From assembly GCF_002843315.1 (NCBI RefSeq), contig NZ_MVDD01000015.1, forward strand, positions 36,105 to 100,104: DNA of 64,000 nt, read 5' to 3'. Origin of the DNA: Labilibaculum filiforme (GTDB taxonomy: Bacteria; Bacteroidota; Bacteroidia; Bacteroidales; Marinifilaceae). Every line of letters begins with the position of its first letter. Position 1 is the first letter of the stretch. The position numbers and the translations under genes are program-made. Below are positions 1-9,766 of the stretch, in pieces. The notes under the pieces were generated by a model. It was not told where the DNA came from and searched no databases. It saw nothing but the letters and a program-made list of their open reading frames with translations.

Positions 1-1008
1 GTAAACTGGACCCTATTTGATGGTTTTGCGGTGCAGATTCGAAAAGATAAGTTCGATGATTTGGCGCAATTATCGAAAGGGAATACAATAATTGCCATCG
101 AAAATAAAATTGAATTAATTATTCTTGCCTACTACAAAGTTTTGTTAGAGAAGGAGAGCATGGAGGTGAATCAGAAAATCATGCAATTATCTTCCGATCG
201 ATACGAGAAGGTGAAAGTAGGTAAAGAGTTAGGAAGTTCGGTTACTTACGATGTTTTGCAAGCGCAAAATGCTTGGTTGCAGGATCGTTCCTCTTTTTTA
301 ATTCAGCAGGTGAATTTTAATAACGCAGTTCGCGATTTAAATTTCTTGCTGGGAGTAAAAGAGAGCAAAACATACGCTTTCGCGGATGAATTTTTACCAG
401 TGAGTGATGAGTTTGAGATGGCGAACTTGCTCGATAAACTATTTTCGGGAAACAATACGCTTAAGAACAGATACATTCAGGAAATGTTGTTGAAAAGGGA
501 TGTTGATATGGCACGAAGCAATTTTTATCCTAATGTTTCCTTAGGCGCAGGAGTGCAGGGGAATTCTGTGCGATTGAAAATGGATGGTATTCCTACTTCA
601 ACAAGCGATTCGCATAATTTTTATGCCAATGTAAGTTTGAGTTTTATGATTTTTAATGGGAATTCGAACCGAAGAGCTATGCAAATTGCTAAAATTCAGG
701 AAGAAATTGGGAAGATAGAAACTGAAGATGTAAAACATACTTTAACCAATTTATTAGCGCAGCAATTTGAATTATATCAAGTGCGCCGGGAATTGTATGA
801 ACTTGCCGAAGAAAATTTAGCGGCCGCAGAGCTTAATTTGACTATTTCGAAAGATAAATTTGAATCAGGAAGTATTAATTCCTTTAATTATCGCGATATC
901 CAAATTACCTATCAGAATGTAGCATTAGCACGAGTAAATGCTATTTTTAATCTCATTCAATCGAGAACTGCATTGGTGCGGATTACTGGCGGAATACTAA
1001 CCGAATAG
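1..1008 (+). CDS. TolC-family outer membrane efflux protein, 5'-truncated by window edge
   Basis: The reading frame is open from base 1 and the first visible residues (VNWTLFDGF) are the conserved strand of TolC/OEP proteins, so the gene starts before the window. A GTG at 31 is not a credible start because the conserved segment lies before it. The rest shows the two-fold TolC pattern: long amphipathic helices (for example VGKELGSSVTYDVLQAQNAW) alternating with beta strands, and a second repeat of the same motif near the end (SKDKFESGSINSFNYRDIQI). Family members form the outer-membrane channel of RND or ABC efflux systems; the partner pump and membrane-fusion protein would lie upstream, outside the window. 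A hairpin terminator follows 44 bp after the stop, so this is the last gene of its operon. It appears unrelated to the PUL that follows. Confidence 0.88.
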   Translation, partial: VNWTLFDGFAVQIRKDKFDDLAQLSKGNTIIAIENKIELIILAYYKVLLEKESMEVNQKIMQLSSDRYEKVKVGKELGSSVTYDVLQAQNAWLQDRSSFLIQQVNFNNAVRDLNFLLGVKESKTYAFADEFLPVSDEFEMANLLDKLFSGNNTLKNRYIQEMLLKRDVDMARSNFYPNVSLGAGVQGNSVRLKMDGIPTSTSDSHNFYANVSLSFMIFNGNSNRRAMQIAKIQEEIGKIETEDVKHTLTNLLAQQFELYQVRRELYELAEENLAAAELNLTISKDKFESGSINSFNYRDIQITYQNVALARVNAIFNLIQSRTALVRITGGILTE

Positions 1009-1051
1009 AAGGAATATATAAATGTATATCAGCTAAAATGATATTGTATTT

Positions 1052-1088
1052 GGCCATCAGTTTTTTTTTCTGATGGCCTTTGTTTTTT
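1052..1088 (+). terminator. intrinsic terminator of the TolC operon
   Basis: A perfect 9-bp stem, GGCCATCAG (1052-1060) with CTGATGGCC (1070-1078), closes on a loop of nine T and is followed by TTTGTTTTTT. It lies between convergent genes. On the minus strand there is no U tract, so it mainly serves the + strand gene. Confidence 0.85.
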
Positions 1089-1548
1089 ATAATCCGAAAT
1101 TATCGGGAACCAAAACAGAAACAACCTCGCCAACAACGCAAAGCACTCCGTTTGCAAAAAGTTCCGCTTCTACAATTACTTTTCGTGCTCCAATTTCCTT
1201 AATTTTTCCTTTAATTTCGATTTCGCCGCCAATGGGTGTTGGTTTTAAATATTTTACCTGCAAGGAGGCGGTAACGCATCGTGGAGCATTGCTTGCCGAA
1301 AGTTCAATGCCTTGATTTTTTGCCAGAGCCAAAGCCGCCGATCCAGTTCCGTGGCAATCTATCAGCGATGCCAATAAACCTCCATACACAAAGCCAGGAA
1401 TAGCCGTATGATAGGCTTTAGGCACAAAGCGAGTGATTGTTTCCTCACCATTCCAAAAAGTCTTTATTTGATGCCCATGTTCATTTAATCTGCCACAACC
1501 ATAACATTGTGCAAAATGATCTGGGTAGTAATCTTGAATTCCTTTCAT
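1087..1548 (-). CDS. PaaI-type hotdog-fold thioesterase
   Basis: A 153-residue protein with the hotdog signature: a long central helix region FVYGGLLASLIDCHGTGSA (the HGGxxAxLxD-type motif with an acidic residue), then three beta strands (TASLQVKYLKPTP, GEIEIKGKIKEIG, KVIVEAELF). An N-terminal Cys-x2-Cys (CYGCG) and His residues are also present; this cysteine pair is common in one PaaI-like subgroup and may bind metal. Such enzymes hydrolyse acyl-CoA thioesters in the cytoplasm; the substrate cannot be read from sequence. It is transcribed divergently from the two-component regulator and converges on the TolC gene. No functional link to the PUL is apparent. Confidence 0.85.
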   Translation of the reverse strand: MKGIQDYYPDHFAQCYGCGRLNEHGHQIKTFWNGEETITRFVPKAYHTAIPGFVYGGLLASLIDCHGTGSAALALAKNQGIELSASNAPRCVTASLQVKYLKPTPIGGEIEIKGKIKEIGARKVIVEAELFANGVLCVVGEVVSVLVPDNFGL

Positions 1549-1568
1549 TTCAGCTATTTTTATTTATT

Positions 1569-1590
1569 GTATGATTGTAATCAATCATAC
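1569..1590. promoter_or_regulatory. perfect inverted repeat in divergent promoter region
   Basis: Arms GTATGATTG (1569-1577) and CAATCATAC (1582-1590) are perfect reverse complements around a 4-base centre. The repeat sits 21 bp upstream of the thioesterase start and about 108 bp upstream of the regulator start, a position suited to an operator controlling either gene. No binding protein can be named. Confidence 0.45.
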
Positions 1591-1593
1591 TTT

Positions 1594-1640
1594 ACCGCTT
1601 TTGATTTAATTTTAATTGTTTGAGCGGTTTTTTTATTTTG
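1594..1640 (+). terminator. possible leader hairpin with U tract before the regulator
   Basis: ACCGCT (1594-1599) pairs with AGCGGT (1623-1628), followed directly by TTTTTTATTTT. The loop is long (23 nt), so this is a weak terminator. It lies 57 bp upstream of the regulator ATG and could be a leader attenuator if transcription starts further upstream. Confidence 0.3.
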
Positions 1641-1697
1641 GATTGTTTATTTTAGTCGTTTCAATACTAATTTACCTATTATTTTAAGTTGAATAGA

Positions 1698-4600
1698 ATG
1701 CCTACTAAGATCTATATCCTTATAATATTACTAATTTTTACCTTGAATGAGTCGTTTGGAGTGGTTAAAAAACTCGAAAGCTCTCAACAGCTTACAATTT
1801 CGGAGGGATTAGCACATAACGGAGTTACCTGCATATTGGAAGATTCACGAGGGTATTTGTGGTTCGGAACTTATGAAGGTTTAAATAGATATGATGGATA
1901 TGAATTAAAAGTATATAAAAATACCATTGATAAAGACCTACTAGCCAGTAATCGGGTAAGAGCTATTGCCGAGGATAGCAAAGGAAATTTATGGATTGGA
2001 ACCGATGAGGGGATTACAATTTATAACTACTCCCAGGAAAGATTTCAACATATTTTCACCAATAAACTGTATAATAATAAAATGCGGGGACCAATTGTTC
2101 GAAGCATTCTTATTAATGAAGACAAAGGAGTAGTGCTTTGCGTAACCGAAGGCGATGGAATTCTTGTTTTTAAGGATGATAATTCTTTTTCCAAACAATA
2201 TTTGCTGGCATCTAAGGATTTAGATCTTGAGTTTTATGATGCTATAGAACTCGATAAATCCAATTATCTTTTTGCGACATCAGGAGGTCCGGTTCATCTT
2301 AATTTAGAAAGCGGGAAGATGATTTTATGCCAAGAGCCCGGATACAACTTTAATAACTCCCTTACAAAAATTGATGACAATACCATTTTGCTGTGCTTAG
2401 ATTTTGGTATTGCTATTTTAGAGTATCAAATCAGTAATAAAAAAATAACATTAAAATTAAAAGGTACTTATTTGCAGTCGGAATCATTTAAAACAGCTTC
2501 GATAGATCATTATAGAAATTTATGGTTAGGCACCTTGAATGATGGAATGATTCGTATTGAAAATGCAGATCTGATTAAGAATGGTAAGGCATTTAAACAA
2601 TCTCGTTTTAACGCAGGAAAATCAACTTTACGTTCAAGTTGTTTCGCTCCCATAACTAAGAGTGGATGTTGGTATGGTACTTTTAATGAAGGAATTTTTC
2701 ATTTTGATATGGAAGACAATCCTTTCGGGAAATTTAATATTGAAATGGGATACGAATTCGGTTTAACATCGAACCTTGTAACTCATTTTTCTGCTTTGGA
2801 TAAGGATCGTGTTTTTATAACTGCAACACGAGGAGGAATAGCTCTATTTAATACTACTGAAAAAAAGTTTGAGCCTCTTCCTTTCCATTTATCCGATAAT
2901 GATAAAGGAAATATAACCTCAGTTTTTGTTGATTCTAAAAAGAATATTTGGATGAAGATGATGAGCGAGGATGGAATTTACAGAGCTCGCAAGGGGAATC
3001 AAAAGGTTGAGAAAGTGGTTGGTAATACTATACCTGCTGGCATTGGATTGCGTTCTTTTTCTGAAGATAAAAAAGGAAATATTTGGATTGGATCAGCAGA
3101 CAATGTGTATGAAATTTGCATGAATGCTAAGGGAGAAGTTCAGGAGGTGATTTTATTAAACGATCATCCTTTTTTTAAGAACAATAAACTTTCGTTGATT
3201 CGGTCGGTGTATGTCGATCCGGTTTACGATTTTATTTGGTTAGGAGCCGATTCGGATGGATTGTTTCGAGTGCATACCAAAGGAAATGGCGAACTAGAAG
3301 ATTTAACAATTGATCAGTATTTGAATGATAAAAAGAACAAACTGTCTATTTCTGGAAATTTTGTGAGTTCTATTATTCGTTTGCCAAATAAGGATTTATG
3401 GATTGGAACCGAAGGCGGTGGAATTTGCAAGGTTTTAAATAGCGATAAAGAACCCGAATTTGTAGCATTCTCCGAGAAGAACGGCTTATCGAACAATGCG
3501 GTTAAAAATATCCTGTACGACGATGAATACAATTTGTGGATTACGACCAACATTGGATTGAATAAATTCGACACCAAGGATTTTAGATTTAGAAAGTTTA
3601 GTGAGGTAGATGGTTTGCCATTCGAAGATTTTTGGTTTGCCTCCTGTAAACTGCCTAATGGAATTATGATGCAGTCGGGTTTGGACGGTTTCTGTTATTA
3701 CAATCCGGTTGACTTGCCGGATGTAGAAGATCTTCCAATTATTGAGTTTGGTGATTTAAAATTGTTTAATAAACTAATTCTGCCAGGCGATAGTGTAAAT
3801 GGAAGGGTTCTTTTGAACGAACGATTAAACGAGCAGGAAAATATTGAGTTGAATTACAACGAAAATGTATTTTCGGTGGAGGTTAGATCTCTTCATTTTT
3901 CAACGCACGACAATCACTTTATAAAATATCAGCTACTACCAATTAACGACGAGTGGGTAGAAGTAACCTCCGATCAGCGAAATATTTACTATAGTGGTTT
4001 GCAAGCCGGTGATTATGAGTTAAATGTGATGGCTTCGAATTCTTTAAAACAATGGACCGAGCCACGAAAACTTAAAATAATTATTACACCCCCTTTTTGG
4101 GAAACTACCGTAGCTTATATTTCCTATATTTTACTATTGTTTCTCATCGTTTATTTGGTGATGTTTTATATTTTACGATTTCAATCCTTAAAGCATAACT
4201 TACAAATTGAGAAGTTAGAAAAAGACAATGTAAAAGAGGTAAACCTTGCTAAACTCCGCTTCTTTTCAAATATATCACATGAAATTAAAACGCCTATTAC
4301 CTTAATTTCAGGACCAGTTGATTTATTGCTCGATCGGTTTAAGAACAATGCCGATGTAAAAGAGAAGTTGGAATTGGTACAACGACAATCGAAAAAGATT
4401 TCTAAGTTGGTCGATCAGGTTCATGATTTTCAAAAATCAGATGCCAATCAATTAAAAATTCATTATTCCACATTTGGATTTTCCTCTTTCTTAAAGGACT
4501 TGCTTTCCGATTTTGAGTTTATGGCAAAGAATTCGAATAAAAATTTAGAAGTAAAGACTAGTTGCTCCAGTATATTTGTGACGGTGGATAAGGATAAATT

Positions 4601-5822
4601 AGAGAAGATTTTAAATAATCTCTTGAATAATGCATTCAAATTTACCGAGTCGGGCAATACTATTCAGGTAGAATATAGCTGTGAGGATAGAAATTTACTA
4701 ATAAAAGTATCGGATACCGGACGAGGAATTGCACAAGACGATTTGCCATTTATTTTCGATAGGTTTTATCAGTCGCAACACAAACATGGCGCATATACTG
4801 GAGGATCAGGAATAGGATTAGCATTTACCAAACGATTGGTGGAGATGCATTATGGATCTATTAAAGTAGAGAGTGAATTAAATTCGGGAACTACCTTTAC
4901 TGTTTCTATGCCAATAGTAGAAGAGAATGCATCGGTTGATCTTCAAATTAAAGAAAAAGAAATTTTAGAAATAGAAAGGAAACACGATGAGATAGTTCCA
5001 GCTGTAAGTCAGACTAATCTTTCTGAAATAAAAGTAGGAGGAGACTTTTCGGATTCCTGCATTTTTCTGGCCGAGGATAACGATGATATGAGAGATTTCG
5101 TAGCATCTAGTTTGTCTAAGTTTTTTAAGGTAAAATCGTTTACCAATGGACGAGAATGCTTAAAAGCAATGGAAGAAGAGTGGCCCGATATTGTTATTAG
5201 CGATGTTTTAATGCCCGAATTAAATGGGTTAGAATTATGCCGATCCATAAAATCAGATATTAAAACGAGTCATATTCCGGTAATTTTATTAACAGCTTGT
5301 GCAACTATCGAGGATCAGATAAAAGGAATAAAAGAAGGTGCTGATGCCTACATTAAAAAGCCTTTTGACATGCAACATTTGGTTGCTAGAACCGAATTTT
5401 TATTGCAAAATAGGAAACAGTTACGCCAGAGGTTTCAAATTGATATTCCTTTAAGTCTTGATAAAAATAAAGACAAGGGAAATGATACTTTGTTTTTGGA
5501 GAAATTGTACCAATTAATGGCCGGCAATTTAGATAATCAGGATTTGGATTTGGACAGTTTTGCCAAAGAATTATTTTTAAATCGAACTCATTTTTACCAA
5601 AAAGTGAAAGCAATCACGAATCAAACTCCATTTGAACTTTTAAAATCGTATCGATTAAAAAAAGCTGCCGAATTTTTGGTGCAAAACCAATTATCCGTTA
5701 ACGAAGTGTATTTGATGACTGGTTTTAAAAGTCGAACTCATTTTAGCAAATTGTTTAAGGAGAAGTATAATGTTACTCCAGGAAAATTTGCAGAGGAATC
5801 AAGCAAAAAATACTCCGAATAA
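1698..5822 (+). CDS. hybrid two-component system sensor/response regulator (HTCS), PUL regulator
   Basis: About 1374 residues. Order of parts: N-terminal signal/anchor; a periplasmic double beta-propeller of Reg_prop repeats (WFGTYEGLNRYDGY, LWIGTDEGI, IWLGADSDGLFRV and others); a Y_Y_Y domain; a transmembrane helix near residues 805-827; HisKA with phospho-acceptor His861 (SNISHEIKTP); a HATPase domain; a receiver with Asp1169 (VISDVLMPE); and a C-terminal AraC-type HTH. This is the one-protein HTCS architecture that controls Bacteroidota PULs after binding a specific oligosaccharide in the periplasm. ATG at 1698 is preferred over an in-frame TTG at 1689 because the signal peptide follows it directly. 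The gene lies just upstream of, and in the same direction as, the enzyme blocks, so it is the likely activator of the whole locus; its binding sites are unproven (see ACGATTGCG motifs). Confidence 0.95.
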   Translation: MPTKIYILIILLIFTLNESFGVVKKLESSQQLTISEGLAHNGVTCILEDSRGYLWFGTYEGLNRYDGYELKVYKNTIDKDLLASNRVRAIAEDSKGNLWIGTDEGITIYNYSQERFQHIFTNKLYNNKMRGPIVRSILINEDKGVVLCVTEGDGILVFKDDNSFSKQYLLASKDLDLEFYDAIELDKSNYLFATSGGPVHLNLESGKMILCQEPGYNFNNSLTKIDDNTILLCLDFGIAILEYQISNKKITLKLKGTYLQSESFKTASIDHYRNLWLGTLNDGMIRIENADLIKNGKAFKQSRFNAGKSTLRSSCFAPITKSGCWYGTFNEGIFHFDMEDNPFGKFNIEMGYEFGLTSNLVTHFSALDKDRVFITATRGGIALFNTTEKKFEPLPFHLSDNDKGNITSVFVDSKKNIWMKMMSEDGIYRARKGNQKVEKVVGNTIPAGIGLRSFSEDKKGNIWIGSADNVYEICMNAKGEVQEVILLNDHPFFKNNKLSLIRSVYVDPVYDFIWLGADSDGLFRVHTKGNGELEDLTIDQYLNDKKNKLSISGNFVSSIIRLPNKDLWIGTEGGGICKVLNSDKEPEFVAFSEKNGLSNNAVKNILYDDEYNLWITTNIGLNKFDTKDFRFRKFSEVDGLPFEDFWFASCKLPNGIMMQSGLDGFCYYNPVDLPDVEDLPIIEFGDLKLFNKLILPGDSVNGRVLLNERLNEQENIELNYNENVFSVEVRSLHFSTHDNHFIKYQLLPINDEWVEVTSDQRNIYYSGLQAGDYELNVMASNSLKQWTEPRKLKIIITPPFWETTVAYISYILLLFLIVYLVMFYILRFQSLKHNLQIEKLEKDNVKEVNLAKLRFFSNISHEIKTPITLISGPVDLLLDRFKNNADVKEKLELVQRQSKKISKLVDQVHDFQKSDANQLKIHYSTFGFSSFLKDLLSDFEFMAKNSNKNLEVKTSCSSIFVTVDKDKLEKILNNLLNNAFKFTESGNTIQVEYSCEDRNLLIKVSDTGRGIAQDDLPFIFDRFYQSQHKHGAYTGGSGIGLAFTKRLVEMHYGSIKVESELNSGTTFTVSMPIVEENASVDLQIKEKEILEIERKHDEIVPAVSQTNLSEIKVGGDFSDSCIFLAEDNDDMRDFVASSLSKFFKVKSFTNGRECLKAMEEEWPDIVISDVLMPELNGLELCRSIKSDIKTSHIPVILLTACATIEDQIKGIKEGADAYIKKPFDMQHLVARTEFLLQNRKQLRQRFQIDIPLSLDKNKDKGNDTLFLEKLYQLMAGNLDNQDLDLDSFAKELFLNRTHFYQKVKAITNQTPFELLKSYRLKKAAEFLVQNQLSVNEVYLMTGFKSRTHFSKLFKEKYNVTPGKFAEESSKKYSE

Positions 5823-6242
5823 TAGAAAGTTTGTTATTTAACTCATATCTAATGGATTACTTCGTATTTTTGGCCAGGTAAATTCATTATTTACTTTCAG
5901 ACACACGAAATAAATTATCAACTACATAACTAAGGGCATTTATAGTCTATTTTGATTTCAGAATATATTTAAATCTAAGGCCTTTTAAGTTATGATACTG
6001 TTTTTTGTGTGGATACTATAAAACGATTGCGTGTTCAAATAGCTTTTGAACTTGTTCTTTTGTCTTATTGTTTGCAAGTTAAGATAGCTCTCCTACGAAC
6101 ATATAATTTCATAATTTACAGGTTCTATAACCCGATCCTCAACTTAAAACAGCTTGATAAATCAAATTGTTAGTTTGTGCGAATCGGATGATTTAAAAGT
6201 AGGAACAGAAATCGATAATTATAGATAATTAGGGATAAAAGT
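5823..6242. other. 420-bp intergenic leader of PUL block 1
   Basis: No gene is seen. The stretch holds ACGATTGCG at 6023-6031, followed one base later by an inverted repeat, GTTCAAA (6033-6039) with TTTGAAC (6045-6051) around a 5-base spacer. The same 9-mer recurs in two other PUL leaders. The promoter for the GH110-led operon must be here, but no convincing -33/-7 pair stood out. Confidence 0.6.
6023..6051 (+). promoter_or_regulatory. candidate regulator site: ACGATTGCG plus inverted repeat
   Basis: ACGATTGCG (6023-6031) directly precedes a 7-bp inverted repeat (6033-6051). Identical 9-mers occur on the same strand at 22590-22598 and 36787-36795, also beside inverted repeats. A shared site for the HTCS is an inference. 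Confidence 0.35.
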
Positions 6243-8066
6243 ATGAGTAATTGTAAAATGTTTAGGAGAAGTAGATTTTTAGCTTTCGTGTTGTTCGTAA
6301 TTTGTTTTACCTCAATAGGTGCGAACGCTAAAGAAGTAATCGAGCTGAAGGCAACAGATCAGGATATGACCCCAATACTTAGAGAGGTTTTGGAGAATAT
6401 TTCCGATTTGGAGGTTAAAATTGTATTTGAAAAAGGAACTTATCGCTTCAATCCCGATTATGCTACCGAAAAATACTGTTTCATTACCAATCACAATAAT
6501 GGTTTAAAGAGAATTATTTTCCCAATGGAGGGCTTTAAATCTATTGAAATTGAAGGGAATGGTTCCGAATTTATTTTTCACGGACAAATTTTACCATTTC
6601 AGTTTAAAGCTTGTAAAAATGTTAGTGTTAAGAATCTAAGTATCGATTGGGATATGCCTTTCACCTTTCAGGGAGAAGTGATGGAATGTAATTCGGATGA
6701 AGAGTGGCGTGATATTAAACCATTCACAGATGGTTTCTCCTGGAAGTTAAGGAATGGACGACTGGAGTTTCCAAACATCGACGGCTTTAATTATAGTGAA
6801 ATGGGAAGCACTCTTGCCTTTGATGTAAAGGAACAACGCATTGTTCATGGTGCATTTGATGTGTCTAGCGCACCAAGATGGATTGAGAAAAGAGAAGGTG
6901 GTATTTTGCGTTTTCATGAAAAATTGAACCATTACCCTCCGGTTGGATCTATTTTGCACTCAAAAGGAGCCAAAGAGGAAAATCGATATGCACCTGCTTT
7001 TCATGTAATCTCTTCCAACAATACGCTTATCGAGAATGTTGTTGTTCATAGCGCTTTAGGAATGGGATTTTTATTTGAACGTTCCGAAAATGCCATTTTA
7101 AAAAAGTGTGGAATTTATCTGCCCGAAGGCTCAAATAGAGTGGTAACCACCATTGCCGATGCAACTCATTTTTGCAACTGTAAAGGAGATATTTTAGTGG
7201 AAGATTGCCGATTCGAAAACATGTTAGATGATGGAACTAATGTTCATGGTACTTATGTGGAAGTTGATAAAGTGATTGATAATAAAATTGTTAGAGTAGC
7301 TTTGAAACACGGGCAACAAATGGGCTTTGAATTTGCAGGAAAAGATGATGTGATTTGGTTCATTCATAAGCCAAGTGTGCAAAAAGCTTCTGAGAATACA
7401 GTTGCTTCCGTTTCAATTGTAAACGATCAATACATCAATCTTACTTTTAAAAATGCTTTGCCCGAGAATCTTTCCCCAGGCGATTTATTGGAAAATAAGA
7501 CTTGGAATCCGACATTTACGATGAGAGGATGTACCATTCGCGATCATCGTGCCAGAAATGTGGTTTTAAAAACACCTTTAAAAACGGTTATCGAGAACAA
7601 TAATTTTTCATCCATGATGTCCTCCATTTTATTTCGTGGAGAATCGTACTATTGGTTCGAATCGGGAGCCGTAGAGGATGTTGTAATCCGAAATAATCAT
7701 TTTGAATATTGTGCCTATAGTGGTTCCGAACATGCGGTAATGTATATCACTCCACGATTGGGCGAAGGATTTAATCAGCAGGAATGTTACGATCGTAACA
7801 TTCGGTTCGAGAACAATACCATTACTAATTTCGACAATCGAATTGTTTGGGCCGATCGGGTAGATGGATTAGTTATTAAAGGAAATAAGATTACTAAAAC
7901 CAATGATGCCAAAGCACTATTTCCGGATGCACCACTTTTCGATTTCGCAAATTGTCGTAATGTACAGGTGATCGATAATGATTATGATGGAAATCAAAAG
8001 AAAGCAATTGCTGCTGATGAAGCAACTAAAAAGAGTTTAATTGTTGAGAAAAATAAAGGATTTTAA
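6243..8066 (+). CDS. GH110 exo-alpha-1,3-galactosidase
   Basis: A 607-residue secreted protein with a signal peptide (FLAFVLFVICFTSIGANA) and a right-handed beta-helix. It has the GH110 hallmark segments FEKGTYRFNPD near the N-terminus, GNGSEFIFHGQILPF, and the active-site stretch ADATHF...LDDGTNVHGTY. Asp306, Asp329 and Asp330 are spaced 23 and 24 residues apart, the same spacing recalled for the three catalytic Asp of characterised GH110 enzymes. The family hydrolyses terminal alpha-1,3-linked galactose with inversion; members act on blood-group B antigens and on galactobiose motifs derived from carrageenan. A second GH110 is encoded at 36854. It is the first gene of PUL block 1, 31 bp ahead of a sulfatase, which suggests that desulfation and alpha-galactose removal act together. 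Confidence 0.88.
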   Translation: MSNCKMFRRSRFLAFVLFVICFTSIGANAKEVIELKATDQDMTPILREVLENISDLEVKIVFEKGTYRFNPDYATEKYCFITNHNNGLKRIIFPMEGFKSIEIEGNGSEFIFHGQILPFQFKACKNVSVKNLSIDWDMPFTFQGEVMECNSDEEWRDIKPFTDGFSWKLRNGRLEFPNIDGFNYSEMGSTLAFDVKEQRIVHGAFDVSSAPRWIEKREGGILRFHEKLNHYPPVGSILHSKGAKEENRYAPAFHVISSNNTLIENVVVHSALGMGFLFERSENAILKKCGIYLPEGSNRVVTTIADATHFCNCKGDILVEDCRFENMLDDGTNVHGTYVEVDKVIDNKIVRVALKHGQQMGFEFAGKDDVIWFIHKPSVQKASENTVASVSIVNDQYINLTFKNALPENLSPGDLLENKTWNPTFTMRGCTIRDHRARNVVLKTPLKTVIENNNFSSMMSSILFRGESYYWFESGAVEDVVIRNNHFEYCAYSGSEHAVMYITPRLGEGFNQQECYDRNIRFENNTITNFDNRIVWADRVDGLVIKGNKITKTNDAKALFPDAPLFDFANCRNVQVIDNDYDGNQKKAIAADEATKKSLIVEKNKGF

Positions 8067-8097
8067 TAGAGTTCATTTCTAGAAAAAGAAAAGTATC

Positions 8098-9681
8098 ATG
8101 AAGAAGTTATTGACTTTTGTATCAGGTATTGCCTTATTGGCCAGTGTCTCGTCCTGCGAACCAAAACAAGAGGAGGTGAAAAGGCCAAATATTCTTTTCG
8201 CTATTGCGGATGATGCCTCATGGAAACATTTTGGTGCCTATGGATGCGATTGGGTAAAAACACCCGCATTCGATAAGGTAGCCGAAAGTGGTTTGTTGTT
8301 TCAAAATGCATACACTCCCAATGCAAAATGTGCCCCTTCTCGTTCTATTATTTTAACTGGACGAAATAGTTGGCAATTGGAAGAAGCGGCGAATCATGTT
8401 CCTTATTTTCCTGCAAAATTTAAAACTTATGCCGAAGCTTTAGGCGAAAATGGATATTGGGTAGGAAGTGTAGCAAAAGGATGGGCTCCAGGCGAGCCAG
8501 GGTCGATTAATGGAAAGCCTAGAGAATTAACGGGTCCAAAATTCGATACTCATACAGCAACACCTCCTTCAAAAGCAATTTCAGATAATGATTATGCCAA
8601 GAATTTTGAAGCTTTTTTAGACGCTCGTCCTAAGGGAGAACCTTTCTGTTTTTGGTATGGTAGCACAGAACCACATCGCAGCTACGAATTCCGAACTGGA
8701 ATCAGTAAAGGAGGTAAAGATATTGCCGAAATTGACGAAGTTCCTACTTTTTGGCCAGATGTAGATAGTGTTAGAACGGATATGCTCGATTATGCATTTG
8801 AAATAGAACATTTCGATTCTCATCTGCAAAAGATGCTGAAAAAACTCGAAGAAATTGGTGAGTTGGATAATACAATCGTAATTGTAACTGCTGATAACGG
8901 CATGCCTTTTCCACGAATTAAAGGACAAGTTTATGAGTATTCCAATCACTTGCCTTTAGCAGTGATGTGGCCAAAAGGAATAAAAAAACCAGGACGTGTT
9001 ATTACCGATTTTGTGAACTTTACGGATTTTACTCCAACTTACTTGGAACTTGCAGGTTTAACAGCCGAAAGTGCGGGCATGCAAGCAAATTCGGGAAAAA
9101 GCTTGACGGATATTTTTTATTCCGAGAAAGACGGAGCGGTAAGTGCCGATCGAGATCATATTTTGGTTGGAAAAGAACGTCACGATGTTGGTCGACCAAA
9201 TGATGAGGGATATCCAGTAAGAGGAATATTTAAAGGCGATTACTTGTACCTGCATAATTTTAAAACGGAAAGATGGCCTCAGGGCAATCCTGAATCAGGA
9301 TATTTAAATTGTGATGGTAGTCCTACCAAAACATATATTTTAGATACTCGCCGTAAAAAAGGACAAATGGAATATTGGCAACTGAATTTTGGAAAAAGAG
9401 ATTCCGAAGAGTTATACAATATTAAAAACGATCCTTATTGCATGCATAATTTAATCGGAGATGAGGATTTATCAGATGTAAAGGCAGCTATGCAAACTCA
9501 AATGGAGTCGGAGCTTAAAGAGCAGGCCGATCCACGTATTTTGGGAAATGGTGATATTTTTGATCACTATGAATATGCTGGTCCTGTGAAGAATTTTTAT
9601 ACCCGTTACATAAATGGCGAGGATATTCCGACCCATTGGGTGAATAAAAGTGATTTCGACACCTACTTAAAAGAGAAGTAA
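8098..9681 (+). CDS. S1-family sulfatase, lipoprotein
   Basis: 527 residues with a lipoprotein signal (LASVSSC, Cys20). The formylglycine motif is CAPSR (Cys78), followed by xxLTGR, as required for post-translational conversion of Cys to formylglycine. The N-terminal metal-site Asp pair (IADDAS) and the later [10 protein letters not shown] segment for calcium ligands are present. These enzymes remove sulfate esters from sugars; the exact position and SulfAtlas S1 subfamily cannot be assigned by eye. As a lipoprotein it is expected in the outer membrane or facing the periplasm. A hairpin with a short T tract follows the stop, so expression of the genes downstream may be reduced relative to this one. 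Confidence 0.9.
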   Translation: MKKLLTFVSGIALLASVSSCEPKQEEVKRPNILFAIADDASWKHFGAYGCDWVKTPAFDKVAESGLLFQNAYTPNAKCAPSRSIILTGRNSWQLEEAANHVPYFPAKFKTYAEALGENGYWVGSVAKGWAPGEPGSINGKPRELTGPKFDTHTATPPSKAISDNDYAKNFEAFLDARPKGEPFCFWYGSTEPHRSYEFRTGISKGGKDIAEIDEVPTFWPDVDSVRTDMLDYAFEIEHFDSHLQKMLKKLEEIGELDNTIVIVTADNGMPFPRIKGQVYEYSNHLPLAVMWPKGIKKPGRVITDFVNFTDFTPTYLELAGLTAESAGMQANSGKSLTDIFYSEKDGAVSADRDHILVGKERHDVGRPNDEGYPVRGIFKGDYLYLHNFKTERWPQGNPESGYLNCDGSPTKTYILDTRRKKGQMEYWQLNFGKRDSEELYNIKNDPYCMHNLIGDEDLSDVKAAMQTQMESELKEQADPRILGNGDIFDHYEYAGPVKNFYTRYINGEDIPTHWVNKSDFDTYLKEK

Positions 9682-9707
9682 TTTTGTTTGGAACAGAAAA
9701 AATAAAG

Positions 9708-9736
9708 CACGCTAATGAATGTATTGGCGTGTTTTG
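9708..9736 (+). terminator. partial intrinsic terminator within block 1
   Basis: CACGCTAAT (9708-9716) pairs with ATTGGCGTG (9723-9731), nine pairs including one G-U, with a 6-nt loop and TTTTGG after it. The short T run suggests attenuation rather than a full stop between the sulfatase and the next lipoprotein gene. Confidence 0.5.
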
Positions 9737-9766
9737 GTAGTGATGTAATTGATACATTTTAATAAA

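Noticed and set aside
1073..1315. 80-codon + strand frame opposite the thioesterase
   Set aside because: Begins inside the terminator and is rich in Thr/Ser/Pro, a typical antisense shadow of the thioesterase gene.
6243..8066. Pectate-lyase or polygalacturonase-type beta-helix enzyme
   Set aside because: The beta-helix alone would allow it, but the GTYRFNPD, FIFHG and ADATH...DDGTNVHG segments with exact Asp spacing fit GH110.
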